From Bacteroidota bacterium (GTDB lineage Bacteria > Bacteroidota > Bacteroidia > Bacteroidales > GCA-2748055): 44,669 bases of DNA. The stretch spans positions 1-44,669 of the forward strand of contig QMPQ01000003.1 in NCBI GenBank assembly GCA_003648635.1, given 5' to 3'. The notes under the pieces are model-generated. The model did not search any database, was not told where the DNA came from, and was given only the letters and a program-made list of their open reading frames with translations. How positions within the stretch are numbered: position 1 is the stretch's first letter; each line of letters begins with the position of its first letter. The translations under genes were made by a program, and so were the position numbers. Below, one piece after another: positions 16,028 through 24,901 of this stretch.

Positions 16028-19000
16028 CTAATACTCATCCCAGCTCTTTATGGATATATCTTCAAGCTCCATCTTACAGATAGCATAGATGAAGGCTGAT
16101 GCCAGGCGTGCATTGGTGAGCAGTGGAATATTATAATCCACTGCACCGCGTCTGATACTGTAATCATTGGAAAGTTCGTGGGATGAAAGGTCCTTGGGAA
16201 TGTTGACCACCAGATCGATCTTCTTGGCTTTCAGATAGTCCATCACATTGGGCTTCCGGTCCTCGTCAGGCCATGCCAGGTCAACGGAGTCAATACCATT
16301 CAGATTTAGAAATTCATGAGTACCATGGGTGGCAAAGAGATTGTATCCTCTTTCGATGAGCATTTTGCATGAATTCACAAGTTCAACTTTGGAGCGCATA
16401 TCGCCCGTGGAAAGCAGGATGTTCTTTTCAGGTATGGAATAGCCCACCGACATCATAGCTTTCAGGATCGCTTCATAATAGTTATCGCCAATGCATCCCA
16501 CTTCACCTGTGGAAGACATATCCACACCCAGCACCGGATCGGCTTTTTTCAATCTGGAGAAGGAAAATTGAGGTGCCTTGCAGCCAATATAGTCCAGGTC
16601 GAAGATGGATTTATGAGGTTTTTCAACGGGAACCTTCAACATGATCTTGGTGGCCTGATCGATCAGGTTTGCTTTCAAAACCTTGGAGACGAAGGGCATG
16701 CTTCGGGAAGCCCTGAGGTTGCATTCGATCACCTTGATATCATTGTCCTTGGCCAGGAATTGCATATTAAACGGTCCCGAAATTTCCAGGGCTTCGGCCA
16801 GCTGCCTGGCAATCTTTTTGATCCTTCTTACCGTCTCAAAATAGATCTTCTGAGGCGGGAAAATCATGGTGGCATCACCCGAATGAACCCCTGCAAATTC
16901 CACATGTTCTGAGATAGCATAAGAGAAGAGCTCTCCATCACGTGCCACGGCATCAATTTCAATCTCTTTGGCCTGTACGATAAATTCGGAGACCACTACC
17001 GGGTACTGTTTGCTTACCCTGGCGGCCAGGGTCAGGAAACCTTCCAGCTCTTCAGGGTTCGATACCACGTTCATAGCTGCACCGGAAAGTACATAGGAGG
17101 GCCTGACCAGGAGCGGGAACCCAACCACATCCACAAAGGAGAAGATCTCGTCTATACTGCTGAGCTCCTTCCACCGTGGCTGATCAATATCCAGTTCATC
17201 CAGCATCATAGAGAACTTATGCCTGTTTTCGGCCCGGTCGATATTCTCGGGAGAGGTGCCCAGGATGTGGACATCCTGTTCGTGCAGACGCATGGCCAGG
17301 TTGTTGGGGATCTGTCCACCCACGGAAACAATTACCCCTTTGGGCATTTCCAGATCGTAGATATCCATTACGCGTTCGAAAGAGAGTTCGTCGAAATAGA
17401 GCCTGTCGCATACATCGTAGTCGGTCGAAACAGTCTCCGGGTTGTAGTTGATCATGATGGACCTGTAGCCCTCATCGTTGACTGTTTTTAATGCATTCAC
17501 ACTACACCAGTCAAACTCCACACTGGATCCGATACGGTAGGCACCTGATCCCAGGACCACCACAGATCTCTGGTCGGCATTGAATTCTATGTCGTGCTCA
17601 CTCCCGCTGTATGTCAGATAAAGGTAGTTTGTCTGTGCCGGATACTCGGCAGCCAGAGTATCGATTTGTTTCACACTGGGCAGGATGTTTCGTTTCTTCC
17701 GGTGTTCACGTACATTCAGCAAATTGGCCGATACATCTCCCTTCATGACCAGACGCGCCACCTGGAAATCGCTGAATCCTGCTTTCTTGGATTGTAGCAG
17801 CAGTTCATCATCCAGTCCGGCCAGGGAAGTAACCTTTTCAAGCTCCTCACTCAGGTTAAATATATTTTTAAGCTTCGCCAGGAACCACCTGTCAATTTTT
17901 GTAAGCTCATGGATTCTGTCGATGGAATAGCCTTCGGCAAAGGCTTTTTCGATCACCATGATACGCATATCGGTGGGTTCGGCTAGTTCCTTATCGATAT
18001 TCTCAATTTCCATCTCATGGTTGCCTACAAAGCCATGCATGCCCTGTCCTATCATCCGGATTCCCTTCTGAATCGACTCCTCAAAGGTGCGTCCGATGGC
18101 CATAACCTCCCCCACGGATTTCATGCTGGAATCGATTAGTTTCGAAACCCCCTGGAACTTATTGAGGTCCCAGCGAGGAATCTTACAAACAATATAATCC
18201 AGTGCAGGCTCGAAGAAGGCTGAAGTGGTTTTGGTTATGGAATTCCGCAGCTGATGCAGTCCAAATCCCAATCCCAGTTTGGCAGCAACGAAGGCCAGCG
18301 GGTAGCCGGTGGCCTTGCTGGCCAGGGCAGAGGATCGGGAGAGACGTGCATTGACCTCGATGACCCTGTAATCCTCAGAATCGGGGTCCAGTGCATATTG
18401 CACATTACATTCGCCAACGATACCGATATGCCTGATAATATCGATAGATAGTTTTCTTAGCTTGTGATACTCACTGTTGGTCAGGGTTTGCGACGGAGCT
18501 ACAACGATGCTCTCTCCGGTATGGATTCCCAGCGGATCAAAATTTTCCATATTACAGACCGTAATACAGTTGTCGAAGCGGTCCCGGACCACCTCGTACT
18601 CCACCTCTTTCCAACCCTTTAGTGACTCCTCCACCAGGATCTGGGGTGAGTAGGAGAAGGCTTTATTAGCCATCTTGTCCAGATCACCTTTGTTGTAGCA
18701 AAATCCACTTCCCTGTCCACCCAGGGTATAGGCGGCGCGAATGATAATGGGATAGCCTAGTTTTTCCGCTGCCTTATGGGCATCTTCTTCCGATGTGACC
18801 GCAACACTCCGGGCAGTTTTTACATTGATTTGATCCAGTTTGCCCACGAAGAGTTCCCGGTCCTCGGTATCCATGATGGCCTGGACAGGTGTGCCTAATA
18901 CTCTTACATTGTATTTTTCCAGGATACCCTCTTTATAGAGCGCTACCCCGCAGTTCAGTGCGGTCTGTCCCCCAAAGGCTAGCAATATACCATCGGGCTT

Positions 19001-19237
19001 CTCCTTTTCGAGAACTTTCTCAACAAAATAGGGAGTGATGGGGAGAAAATATATTTTATCTGCCACATCTTCAGAGGTTTGTACCGTAGCAATATTGGGA
19101 TTGATGAGCACGGTATATACATCTTCTTCCCGCAGAGCCTTCAGAGCCTGGGATCCTGAGTAATCGAATTCACCGGCTTCTCCGATTTTCAATGCTCCTG
19201 ATCCTAGGACGACCACTTTGTTGATTGATTCTTTCAT
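16028..19237 (-). CDS. carB: Carbamoyl-phosphate synthase large chain
   Basis: The 1,069-residue synthetase makes carbamoyl phosphate from bicarbonate, ammonia (from CarA) and two ATP. The two homologous ATP-grasp halves are intact: the first opens KVVVLGSGALKIGEAGEFDYSG and has YTLGGQGSG; the second opens SVVVLGSGAYRIGSSVEFDWC and has PSYVLSGAAM. The last 130 residues form the methylglyoxal-synthase-like allosteric domain (YNLFATHGTHEFL, DLVVNIPKD). Length fits. carA is not adjacent: it lies 7.8 kb away in the same orientation, with the whole arg/pro operon inserted between. The start at 19237 faces argR across 127 bases. Confidence 0.97.
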   Translation of the reverse strand: MKESINKVVVLGSGALKIGEAGEFDYSGSQALKALREEDVYTVLINPNIATVQTSEDVADKIYFLPITPYFVEKVLEKEKPDGILLAFGGQTALNCGVALYKEGILEKYNVRVLGTPVQAIMDTEDRELFVGKLDQINVKTARSVAVTSEEDAHKAAEKLGYPIIIRAAYTLGGQGSGFCYNKGDLDKMANKAFSYSPQILVEESLKGWKEVEYEVVRDRFDNCITVCNMENFDPLGIHTGESIVVAPSQTLTNSEYHKLRKLSIDIIRHIGIVGECNVQYALDPDSEDYRVIEVNARLSRSSALASKATGYPLAFVAAKLGLGFGLHQLRNSITKTTSAFFEPALDYIVCKIPRWDLNKFQGVSKLIDSSMKSVGEVMAIGRTFEESIQKGIRMIGQGMHGFVGNHEMEIENIDKELAEPTDMRIMVIEKAFAEGYSIDRIHELTKIDRWFLAKLKNIFNLSEELEKVTSLAGLDDELLLQSKKAGFSDFQVARLVMKGDVSANLLNVREHRKKRNILPSVKQIDTLAAEYPAQTNYLYLTYSGSEHDIEFNADQRSVVVLGSGAYRIGSSVEFDWCSVNALKTVNDEGYRSIMINYNPETVSTDYDVCDRLYFDELSFERVMDIYDLEMPKGVIVSVGGQIPNNLAMRLHEQDVHILGTSPENIDRAENRHKFSMMLDELDIDQPRWKELSSIDEIFSFVDVVGFPLLVRPSYVLSGAAMNVVSNPEELEGFLTLAARVSKQYPVVVSEFIVQAKEIEIDAVARDGELFSYAISEHVEFAGVHSGDATMIFPPQKIYFETVRRIKKIARQLAEALEISGPFNMQFLAKDNDIKVIECNLRASRSMPFVSKVLKANLIDQATKIMLKVPVEKPHKSIFDLDYIGCKAPQFSFSRLKKADPVLGVDMSSTGEVGCIGDNYYEAILKAMMSVGYSIPEKNILLSTGDMRSKVELVNSCKMLIERGYNLFATHGTHEFLNLNGIDSVDLAWPDEDRKPNVMDYLKAKKIDLVVNIPKDLSSHELSNDYSIRRGAVDYNIPLLTNARLASAFIYAICKMELEDISIKSWDEY

Positions 19238-19323
19238 GTGAATGGGCTAATTGGCGGTTTTTTTGCGGCATGTAAAAATATAAAAAAAAGCTGAGAGAGT
19301 AGCTAAGGTTTGGAATAAATGCA

Positions 19324-19331
19324 TAAATTTG
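19324..19331 (+). promoter_or_regulatory. Candidate -7 element of the argR operon
   Basis: TAAATTTG fits TAnnTTTG exactly. No TTG lies at the proper distance upstream, so it is only a half match. Transcription would start near 19337, immediately before the dyad at 19341-19354, so a bound repressor would block the start. Confidence 0.4.
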
Positions 19332-19340
19332 CAATTCATA

Positions 19341-19354
19341 TGTATAAATATACA
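19341..19354. promoter_or_regulatory. Candidate ARG box (ArgR operator)
   Basis: TGTATA-AA-TATACA is a perfect six-base inverted repeat, and the flanks extend it (CATATGTATA on the left, TATACAATATG on the right, one-base offset). Known ArgR sites in other phyla are AT-rich 18-base palindromes with TGAAT or TGTATA-like arms. The position just upstream of argR (start 19365) and in the 127-base gap to divergent carB suits autoregulation and possibly carB control. Confidence 0.55.
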
Positions 19355-19364
19355 ATATGCGGCT

Positions 19365-19844
19365 ATGAAAAACAGGAACGAAAGATTAATGGAGATTCGA
19401 AGGCTCATTGGAAGCAAGAATATATCCAGTCAGGATGAGTTGAACAAGCTTCTTGAGAAGCAGGGCTACGCTTTGACCCAGGCTACCCTTTCCAGGGACC
19501 TGAAGTACCTGAAAGTAGCCAAAATGCCCGATGACAAGGCAGGCTATGTTTACATCCTGCCCGATAAGGAGCAGGTGGTGGAAGAGACAGATCTATCAGG
19601 TCAGGGCTTAAGCGGACTAATCTCTATTGATTTTGCCCAGGGGATGGCTATACTAAGAACACTTCCGGGACATGCCAGTAGTATTGCATACACCCTCGAT
19701 AACCTGGATGCCTATGAGATAGCCGGGACCATTGCCGGGGACGATACGATCCTACTGATCCCACGTGATGGTGTTACCCGTTCGGACCTTGTAAACCTTT
19801 TAAAAATAAGAATGCCAGGTCTCATACAGGAGCCTGTACATTAA
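19365..19844 (+). CDS. argR: Arginine repressor ArgR
   Basis: The 159-residue regulator has the N-terminal winged-helix DNA-binding domain (MEIRRLIGSKNISSQDELNKLLEKQGYALTQATLSRDLKYLKVAK; the SRDL recognition helix is diagnostic) and the C-terminal oligomerisation/arginine-binding domain (GLISIDFAQGMAILRTLPGHASSIAYTLD, then EIAGTIAGDDTILLIPRD with the GDDT arginine-binding motif). The ATG at 19365 fits the family N-terminus; an in-frame ATG at 19329 would add 12 residues that overlap the predicted operator. It heads the arginine/proline operon and probably represses it and itself. Confidence 0.94.
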   Translation: MKNRNERLMEIRRLIGSKNISSQDELNKLLEKQGYALTQATLSRDLKYLKVAKMPDDKAGYVYILPDKEQVVEETDLSGQGLSGLISIDFAQGMAILRTLPGHASSIAYTLDNLDAYEIAGTIAGDDTILLIPRDGVTRSDLVNLLKIRMPGLIQEPVH

Positions 19845-19865
19845 GCCAATTATATAATACGAATT

Positions 19866-20465
19866 ATGGTTCAGAATATAGAGATTAGCATTGCGTCAAA
19901 GGCGCATCTTGCTTATATCCCGGAAATTGAGGAGGCCTTATACAAGGCTTCCCTTCAGAAGGGAACCGGAATAGCTGTAAGAAGCCAGGAATACCTCCAG
20001 GGGAAAATTGAAGAGGGAAAGGCTGTGATAGCCCTTGGAAATGAAGGGAAGTGGGCAGGCTTCTGCTACATTGAGTCGTGGGGGCACAATAAATTTGTGG
20101 CTAATAGTGGATTGATTGTCTCCTCCGGATTCAGGGGAGCCGGATTGGCCAGTGAGATTAAGAAGCGCGCCCTGGAACTATCGGCCCGGCTTTTTCCCGG
20201 AGCCCAACTTTTCGGACTTACCACCAGTCTGGCAGTAATGAAGATCAATAGCGGACTGGGTTACAAACCGGTAACCTTTTCCCAGTTGACCGATGATGAT
20301 GAGTTCTGGAAAGGCTGCGAAACCTGTCCCTACTATGATATCCTGGTTAGAACAAAAAGAGACGACTGCCTCTGTACGGCCATGATCATGGATCCTGCAG
20401 AGAAACTTAAGGTAAATGGTGAAGCAAAAACTAAGGGAATAAAAGTGAAAATTAATCATACCTGA
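19866..20465 (+). CDS. GNAT acyltransferase, probable N-acylglutamate synthase of arginine synthesis
   Basis: The 199-residue protein has a GNAT core with the acyl-CoA pyrophosphate loop SGFRGAGLASEI (R-x-x-G-x-G/A type). It is followed by a family-specific C-terminus rich in cysteines, GCETCPYYDILVRTKRDDCLCTAMIMDP. Proteins of this kind occur between argR and argG in Bacteroidota and are taken to make N-acetyl- or N-succinylglutamate, the first arginine intermediate, replacing the usual ArgA/ArgJ. That function rests on gene order and family knowledge; the acyl donor cannot be read from the sequence. The CxxC and CxC cysteines could bind a metal or form a regulatory disulfide. Gaps of 21 and 10 bases link it to argR and argG. 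Confidence 0.8.
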   Translation: MVQNIEISIASKAHLAYIPEIEEALYKASLQKGTGIAVRSQEYLQGKIEEGKAVIALGNEGKWAGFCYIESWGHNKFVANSGLIVSSGFRGAGLASEIKKRALELSARLFPGAQLFGLTTSLAVMKINSGLGYKPVTFSQLTDDDEFWKGCETCPYYDILVRTKRDDCLCTAMIMDPAEKLKVNGEAKTKGIKVKINHT

Positions 20466-20475
20466 TCAAAGCAAT

Positions 20476-21681
20476 ATGGAGAAGAAAAAAGTACTACTGG
20501 CTTTCAGTGGCGGACTCGACACCACTTTCTGCGCGGTCCATCTGGCGAAAGAGCACAACATGGAGGTACACTCAGCCATAGTAAATACCGGGGGATTTTC
20601 TGCTGGGGAGCTGGATCAGATTGCCTTGCATGCAAAATCACTGGGGACCAAATCGCATCAGGTATTGAATGTGACTGCCGATTACTATTTGCGTTGTATC
20701 CGCTACATGATATTTGGAAATACCCTTAGAAACAGGAGTTATCCTCTTTCGGTAAGTTCAGAACGAACCTTTCAGGCTCTTGCCCTGGTAGAATATGCCA
20801 GGAAAAATGGCTTTACCTGCATTGCTCATGGATCCACAGCTGCAGGAAATGACCAGGTGCGTTTTGATCTGGTGATCCAGGTACTTGCTCCCGAAATCGA
20901 GATCATTACCCCTATAAGGGATCTGAAAATATCACGGGAAGATGAGATTGAATATCTGAAAAAGGCAGGGATCGAAATGAACTGGAGCAAAGTAGAGTAC
21001 TCCATCAACAAGGGAATCTGGGGAACCAGTGTGGGAGGAAAGGAGACACTTAGCTCTTCGGATGAACTGCCATCAGAAGCCTATCCCACAGCTATGGAAA
21101 AAACGGGTTCTGAAACTGTCAGTATTGGCTTTGACCAGGGCGAGCCTGTGAGCCTCAACGGCCAGAACCTGGAGCCCATTGTAGTTATTCGCGAGCTTGA
21201 GAAGATGGCTGCTCCCTGGGGTGTAGGACGGGATGTACATGTGGGTGATACTATTATCGGAATCAAGGGACGGGTGGGATTCGAGGCTGCTGCAGCCCGG
21301 ATGATTATTGATGCACACCTGGCACTTGAAAAGCATGTGCTTACCCGCTGGCAACTGCACTGGAAGGAGCAGATCGGTCAGTGGTATGGCATGTTTGTAC
21401 ATGAGGCTCAATACCTGGAACCAGTAATGCGCGATCTGGAGGCCTTTCTGGAATCATCCCAAAAAAACGTCTCTGGAGTGGTAAGTCTCAGGATGCGGCC
21501 ATACACTTTTTCAGTAACAGGGGTAGAAAGCCCATACGACTTAATGAATGCCTCCTTCGGCTCCTATGGGGAGATGAACAGAGCCTGGACGGCCGAAGAG
21601 GTCAATGGTTTTACGAGGATATTAGGAAATCAGCAGCGTATCTGGTATGATCTAAATGGAACAGGAGATCTGATAGAATAA
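20476..21681 (+). CDS. argG: Argininosuccinate synthase
   Basis: The 401-residue enzyme joins citrulline and aspartate using ATP. The N-terminal PP-loop motif LAFSGGLDTTFC is intact, ATP- and citrulline-binding segments follow (AHGSTAAGNDQVRFDL, SINKGIWGTSVGGKE), and the C-terminal half ends in the helix typical of ArgG. Length is normal. It sits in the arg/pro operon between the GNAT and proC. In related Bacteroidota clusters argG is followed by argC and argD; here proC comes directly next. Confidence 0.95.
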   Translation: MEKKKVLLAFSGGLDTTFCAVHLAKEHNMEVHSAIVNTGGFSAGELDQIALHAKSLGTKSHQVLNVTADYYLRCIRYMIFGNTLRNRSYPLSVSSERTFQALALVEYARKNGFTCIAHGSTAAGNDQVRFDLVIQVLAPEIEIITPIRDLKISREDEIEYLKKAGIEMNWSKVEYSINKGIWGTSVGGKETLSSSDELPSEAYPTAMEKTGSETVSIGFDQGEPVSLNGQNLEPIVVIRELEKMAAPWGVGRDVHVGDTIIGIKGRVGFEAAAARMIIDAHLALEKHVLTRWQLHWKEQIGQWYGMFVHEAQYLEPVMRDLEAFLESSQKNVSGVVSLRMRPYTFSVTGVESPYDLMNASFGSYGEMNRAWTAEEVNGFTRILGNQQRIWYDLNGTGDLIE

Positions 21682-21705
21682 TACAGGAAAAAAAATGAGA
21701 ATAAG

Positions 21706-22494
21706 ATGAAAAAAATAGGAATCATAGGTGCAGGAAACATTGGAATGGCCATTGCGAAGGGCCTTGTATCGCAAAAAGTTATTGAGCCTTCGCAGATGTT
21801 TCTTTCCCGCAGACGGAATGGATTGTTAGCAGAGCAGGAGAAAGAGGGCTTTTCCATTTCGGATAACCATTCCCTGGTTAAGGAATGTGAGGTAATAATT
21901 CTGGCAGTTTTGCCCGGACAGGCCAAGGAAGTCCTAAGGGACCTGAAACCGCTATTGAAGGACCAGAAAAAACTTCTGGTGAGTATTGTTTCTGCCGTAA
22001 GTATCAGGGAGTTAAAAGAGTGGACTGGAAGTCAGACCGAGGTGGTCCGGATTATGCCCAATACCGCCTCAGAGTATGGAGCAAGTATGACCTGCATAGC
22101 AGGGGAAGATGAGCAAGCTGTGAATCAGGTAAAATCTTTGTTTGATCCACTAGGTCAGACCATGGTTATTAAGGAGCAACTGATGCCTGCGGCCACTATT
22201 CTGGCAGCCTGTGGGATTGCTTTTTTTCTGCGTTTTATCAGAGCGGTCTCCCAAGGGGGGATCCAGATTGGTTTTCATGCTGAAGAAGCTGGAAAAATTG
22301 CAGCACAGACAGCTATGGGTGCTGCCCTACTCTTAATGCAAACTGAGAACCATCCTGAAACAGAAATAGACCGGGTGACCACCCCCATGGGATGCACCAT
22401 TTCCGGATTAAACGAGATGGAGCACTTTGGCTTGAGTTCGGCTATGATCAAGGGCATTGTCAAATCTTATTCGGAGATCAGTGATTTGAAATGA
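21706..22494 (+). CDS. proC: Pyrroline-5-carboxylate reductase
   Basis: The 262-residue enzyme reduces pyrroline-5-carboxylate to proline with NAD(P)H. The Rossmann start is KKIGIIGAGNIGMAIAKGL, followed by VRIMPNTASEYGASMTCIAG and the C-terminal helical dimerisation region with TPMGCTISGLNEME, the P5CR signature. It overlaps the next gene by four bases (ATGA), so it is coupled to the deacetylase. With proB and proA further down this makes a complete glutamate-to-proline route in one operon. Confidence 0.94.
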   Translation: MKKIGIIGAGNIGMAIAKGLVSQKVIEPSQMFLSRRRNGLLAEQEKEGFSISDNHSLVKECEVIILAVLPGQAKEVLRDLKPLLKDQKKLLVSIVSAVSIRELKEWTGSQTEVVRIMPNTASEYGASMTCIAGEDEQAVNQVKSLFDPLGQTMVIKEQLMPAATILAACGIAFFLRFIRAVSQGGIQIGFHAEEAGKIAAQTAMGAALLLMQTENHPETEIDRVTTPMGCTISGLNEMEHFGLSSAMIKGIVKSYSEISDLK

Positions 22495-23540
22495 GCGAAA
22501 AGATTGCATATACTGAGCTATTGTTGGAGATGCTCTCCATTCCTGCAGTAAGCAGAGAGGAGGAGCAACGTGCCGATTTTCTGGAAGCATGCATGAAGGG
22601 CAGGGGATGGCCTCTTAAGCGCATACATAACAACCTGCTGGTGGGTGATCCGGAAGCGCAAGGAGTATCGGTACTCTTAAATTCACATATGGATACGGTT
22701 CCTCCTGTAAGAGGTTGGGAGTCGGACCCCTTCAGTCCCCGGGTTGAAGGGGATAAGATTGTGGGGCTGGGAAGCAATGATGCAGGGGCCTCGGTAGTAA
22801 GCATGCTGACTACCTATGATCAAATGAGAGATAAGCTGGAGGGGCGCATAAATCTGATGTTACTGATCAGCGCTGAAGAGGAGGTGTCGGGTTCCAGGGG
22901 GATAAGCTCTGTTTTGCCTATGCTTGGGAATGTGAAAGCGGTGATAGTGGGAGAGCCTACAGGGATGTCTCCTGCGGTGGCCGAACGTGGATTAATGGTC
23001 CTGGACGGGGAGATACAGGGGAAGGCAGGTCATGCAGCAAGAAATGAAGGAATAAATGCCATTTATGAAGCCATGAAAGATATGGCAGCCATTGCAGAGC
23101 TGGAGTTTGACAAAGGGTCAGAATGGCTTCCCGAACCCTCCGCACAGGTGACCATGATTTCGGCAGGCACCGGCCACAATGTGGTTCCGGATCTGTGCTC
23201 TTATGTTGTGGATGTAAGAAGTAATGACCAGTACGGGAATGAGCGATTGCTGGCTTTGATTCGTTCGGTATGCAATGCAATGCTCATACCGCGCTCAACC
23301 AGGCTGCATTCATCGGGTTTGGATCCTGAGCACTTCTTAATGAAGACCATCCATACAGCCGGACTGGATCCTTTTGGTTCATCAACCCTGTCAGATATGG
23401 CCCTGATTCCTTTTCCTGCAATAAAGATGGGCCCGGGGGAATCCTCTCGATCCCACACGGCGGGTGAGTTTATCAGAATAAGTGAGTTGGAACAGGGGGT
23501 GGAAACTTATTGTAGCTTCCTGGAACATATGGAAGTATAA
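22491..23540 (+). CDS. M20 zinc peptidase-like deacylase, ArgE-type (N-acyl-ornithine or N-acyl-citrulline deacylase candidate)
   Basis: The 349-residue M20-family hydrolase keeps all metal and catalytic positions: NSHMDTVP (His, catalytic Asp), GSNDAGAS (bridging Asp), SAEEEVSGSRG (catalytic Glu then metal Glu), VGEPTG (Glu) and SRSHTAGEFI (His). The lid domain is present (GKAGHAARNEGINA). In the arginine operon it most likely removes the acyl group from N-acetyl- or N-succinyl-citrulline or -ornithine. Bacteroidota are known to carbamoylate the acylated ornithine, so citrulline derivatives are the more likely substrates. Coupled to proC by a four-base overlap; argH starts six bases later. 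Confidence 0.85.
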   Translation: MSEKIAYTELLLEMLSIPAVSREEEQRADFLEACMKGRGWPLKRIHNNLLVGDPEAQGVSVLLNSHMDTVPPVRGWESDPFSPRVEGDKIVGLGSNDAGASVVSMLTTYDQMRDKLEGRINLMLLISAEEEVSGSRGISSVLPMLGNVKAVIVGEPTGMSPAVAERGLMVLDGEIQGKAGHAARNEGINAIYEAMKDMAAIAELEFDKGSEWLPEPSAQVTMISAGTGHNVVPDLCSYVVDVRSNDQYGNERLLALIRSVCNAMLIPRSTRLHSSGLDPEHFLMKTIHTAGLDPFGSSTLSDMALIPFPAIKMGPGESSRSHTAGEFIRISELEQGVETYCSFLEHMEV

Positions 23541-23545
23541 GAAAA

Positions 23546-24901
23546 ATGAAAACAATGAAACTTTGGGATAAAGAGATATCGACTGAACAAGGCATACTGG
23601 CATTTACCACAGGCAAAGATCCGCTCTATGATCTTGATCTTGCATCCTACGATGTGCTTGGGTCCATGGCACATACCATTATGCTTGCCGAAACGGGTCT
23701 TCTGGAGAAAGATGAGGCTGCACAACTTCTGCTTGAATTGGAGCAGCTCCACAGCGAAGCTATGGAGGGAAAATTGGTATTGGAACCCGGAGTGGAGGAT
23801 ATTCATTCTCAGGTGGAAATGGTCCTGACCAGGAAATTGGGCGACGTGGGCAAGAAGATTCATACGGGCCGTTCAAGAAACGATCAGGTCATGGTCGATA
23901 TAAAGCTTTTCTTACGAGATGAAATCAAGGAAGTAGCTGGGCGTACCATGAATCTGGCCGAATTGTTACTGAAACAGGCAACTACACATCGGGATGTTCT
24001 TATGCCAGGCTATACCCATATGCAGGTGGCCATGCCTTCCTCCTTCGGACTCTGGTTCGGAGGCTATGCAGAGTCCCTGTCCGATGATCTGACCTATCTA
24101 CAGGGCATACATGCGATTGTCAACCAGAATCCCCTTGGATCAGCTGCAGGCTTTGGTTCCTCCTTCCCGGTTGACAGGGAACTGACTACGCGCTTGCTTT
24201 CTTTTGACAACTTGCATATCAGCTCTGTCAATGCGCAGATGAATCGCGGAAAGACAGAATGGTATGTAGGTACCGGAATCGGTGCTATTGCTTCAAGCAT
24301 TGCCCGGCTGGCCATGGATGCTGTGTTGTTTATGGGACAGAACTATCGCTTTATTTCTCTTCCTCCGGAATTGACCACCGGCTCCTCTATTATGCCACAT
24401 AAAAAGAATCCCGATGTGCTGGAACTAATCCGGGCGAAGTGCAATCGCCTGACAATGGTGGCTTCTGAAGTGTCGGCAGTCACAGGAAACCTGATCTCGG
24501 GCTACCATCGTGATTTCCAGTTGCTGAAAGAGATTCTTCATCCAGCACTGGAAGAGTTAAATATTTGCCTGGAGATGATGCAATATGTGGTGGAGCATAT
24601 GGAGGTCAAGCAGGACATTCTGAATGATGATACCTACCAATATATCTACTCGGTTGAGGAAGTAAATCTTAAAGTACAGGCAGGCGTTCCCTTCAGGGAT
24701 GCCTACCGCGAGGTGGCATCTGAAATAGACAGGGGCCATTACAGGCCCGGCCGGGATCATACCTATACCCACCTTGGGAGTATTGGTAATCCCGGATTGG
24801 CAGAGATCGAAGAGAAACTCCAGAAGGCTTATGGCGGTTTTCGTTTCGTAAACAGTACAGAGCTTGTTAACAAAATGCGTAACTATTTCGAAAAGTCATG
24901 A
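23546..24901 (+). CDS. argH: Argininosuccinate lyase
   Basis: The 451-residue enzyme cleaves argininosuccinate to arginine and fumarate, the last step of the pathway. The fumarase/aspartase superfamily loop GSSIMPHKKNPD is at 279-290 with the catalytic serine; HTGRSRNDQV and the N-terminal LWDKE-TGKD region are typical of ArgH. The ATG at 23546 or the one at 23555 (giving MKLWDKE, the common form) could be the start. It overlaps proB by four bases, tying arginine and proline genes into one transcript. Confidence 0.95.
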   Translation: MKTMKLWDKEISTEQGILAFTTGKDPLYDLDLASYDVLGSMAHTIMLAETGLLEKDEAAQLLLELEQLHSEAMEGKLVLEPGVEDIHSQVEMVLTRKLGDVGKKIHTGRSRNDQVMVDIKLFLRDEIKEVAGRTMNLAELLLKQATTHRDVLMPGYTHMQVAMPSSFGLWFGGYAESLSDDLTYLQGIHAIVNQNPLGSAAGFGSSFPVDRELTTRLLSFDNLHISSVNAQMNRGKTEWYVGTGIGAIASSIARLAMDAVLFMGQNYRFISLPPELTTGSSIMPHKKNPDVLELIRAKCNRLTMVASEVSAVTGNLISGYHRDFQLLKEILHPALEELNICLEMMQYVVEHMEVKQDILNDDTYQYIYSVEEVNLKVQAGVPFRDAYREVASEIDRGHYRPGRDHTYTHLGSIGNPGLAEIEEKLQKAYGGFRFVNSTELVNKMRNYFEKS

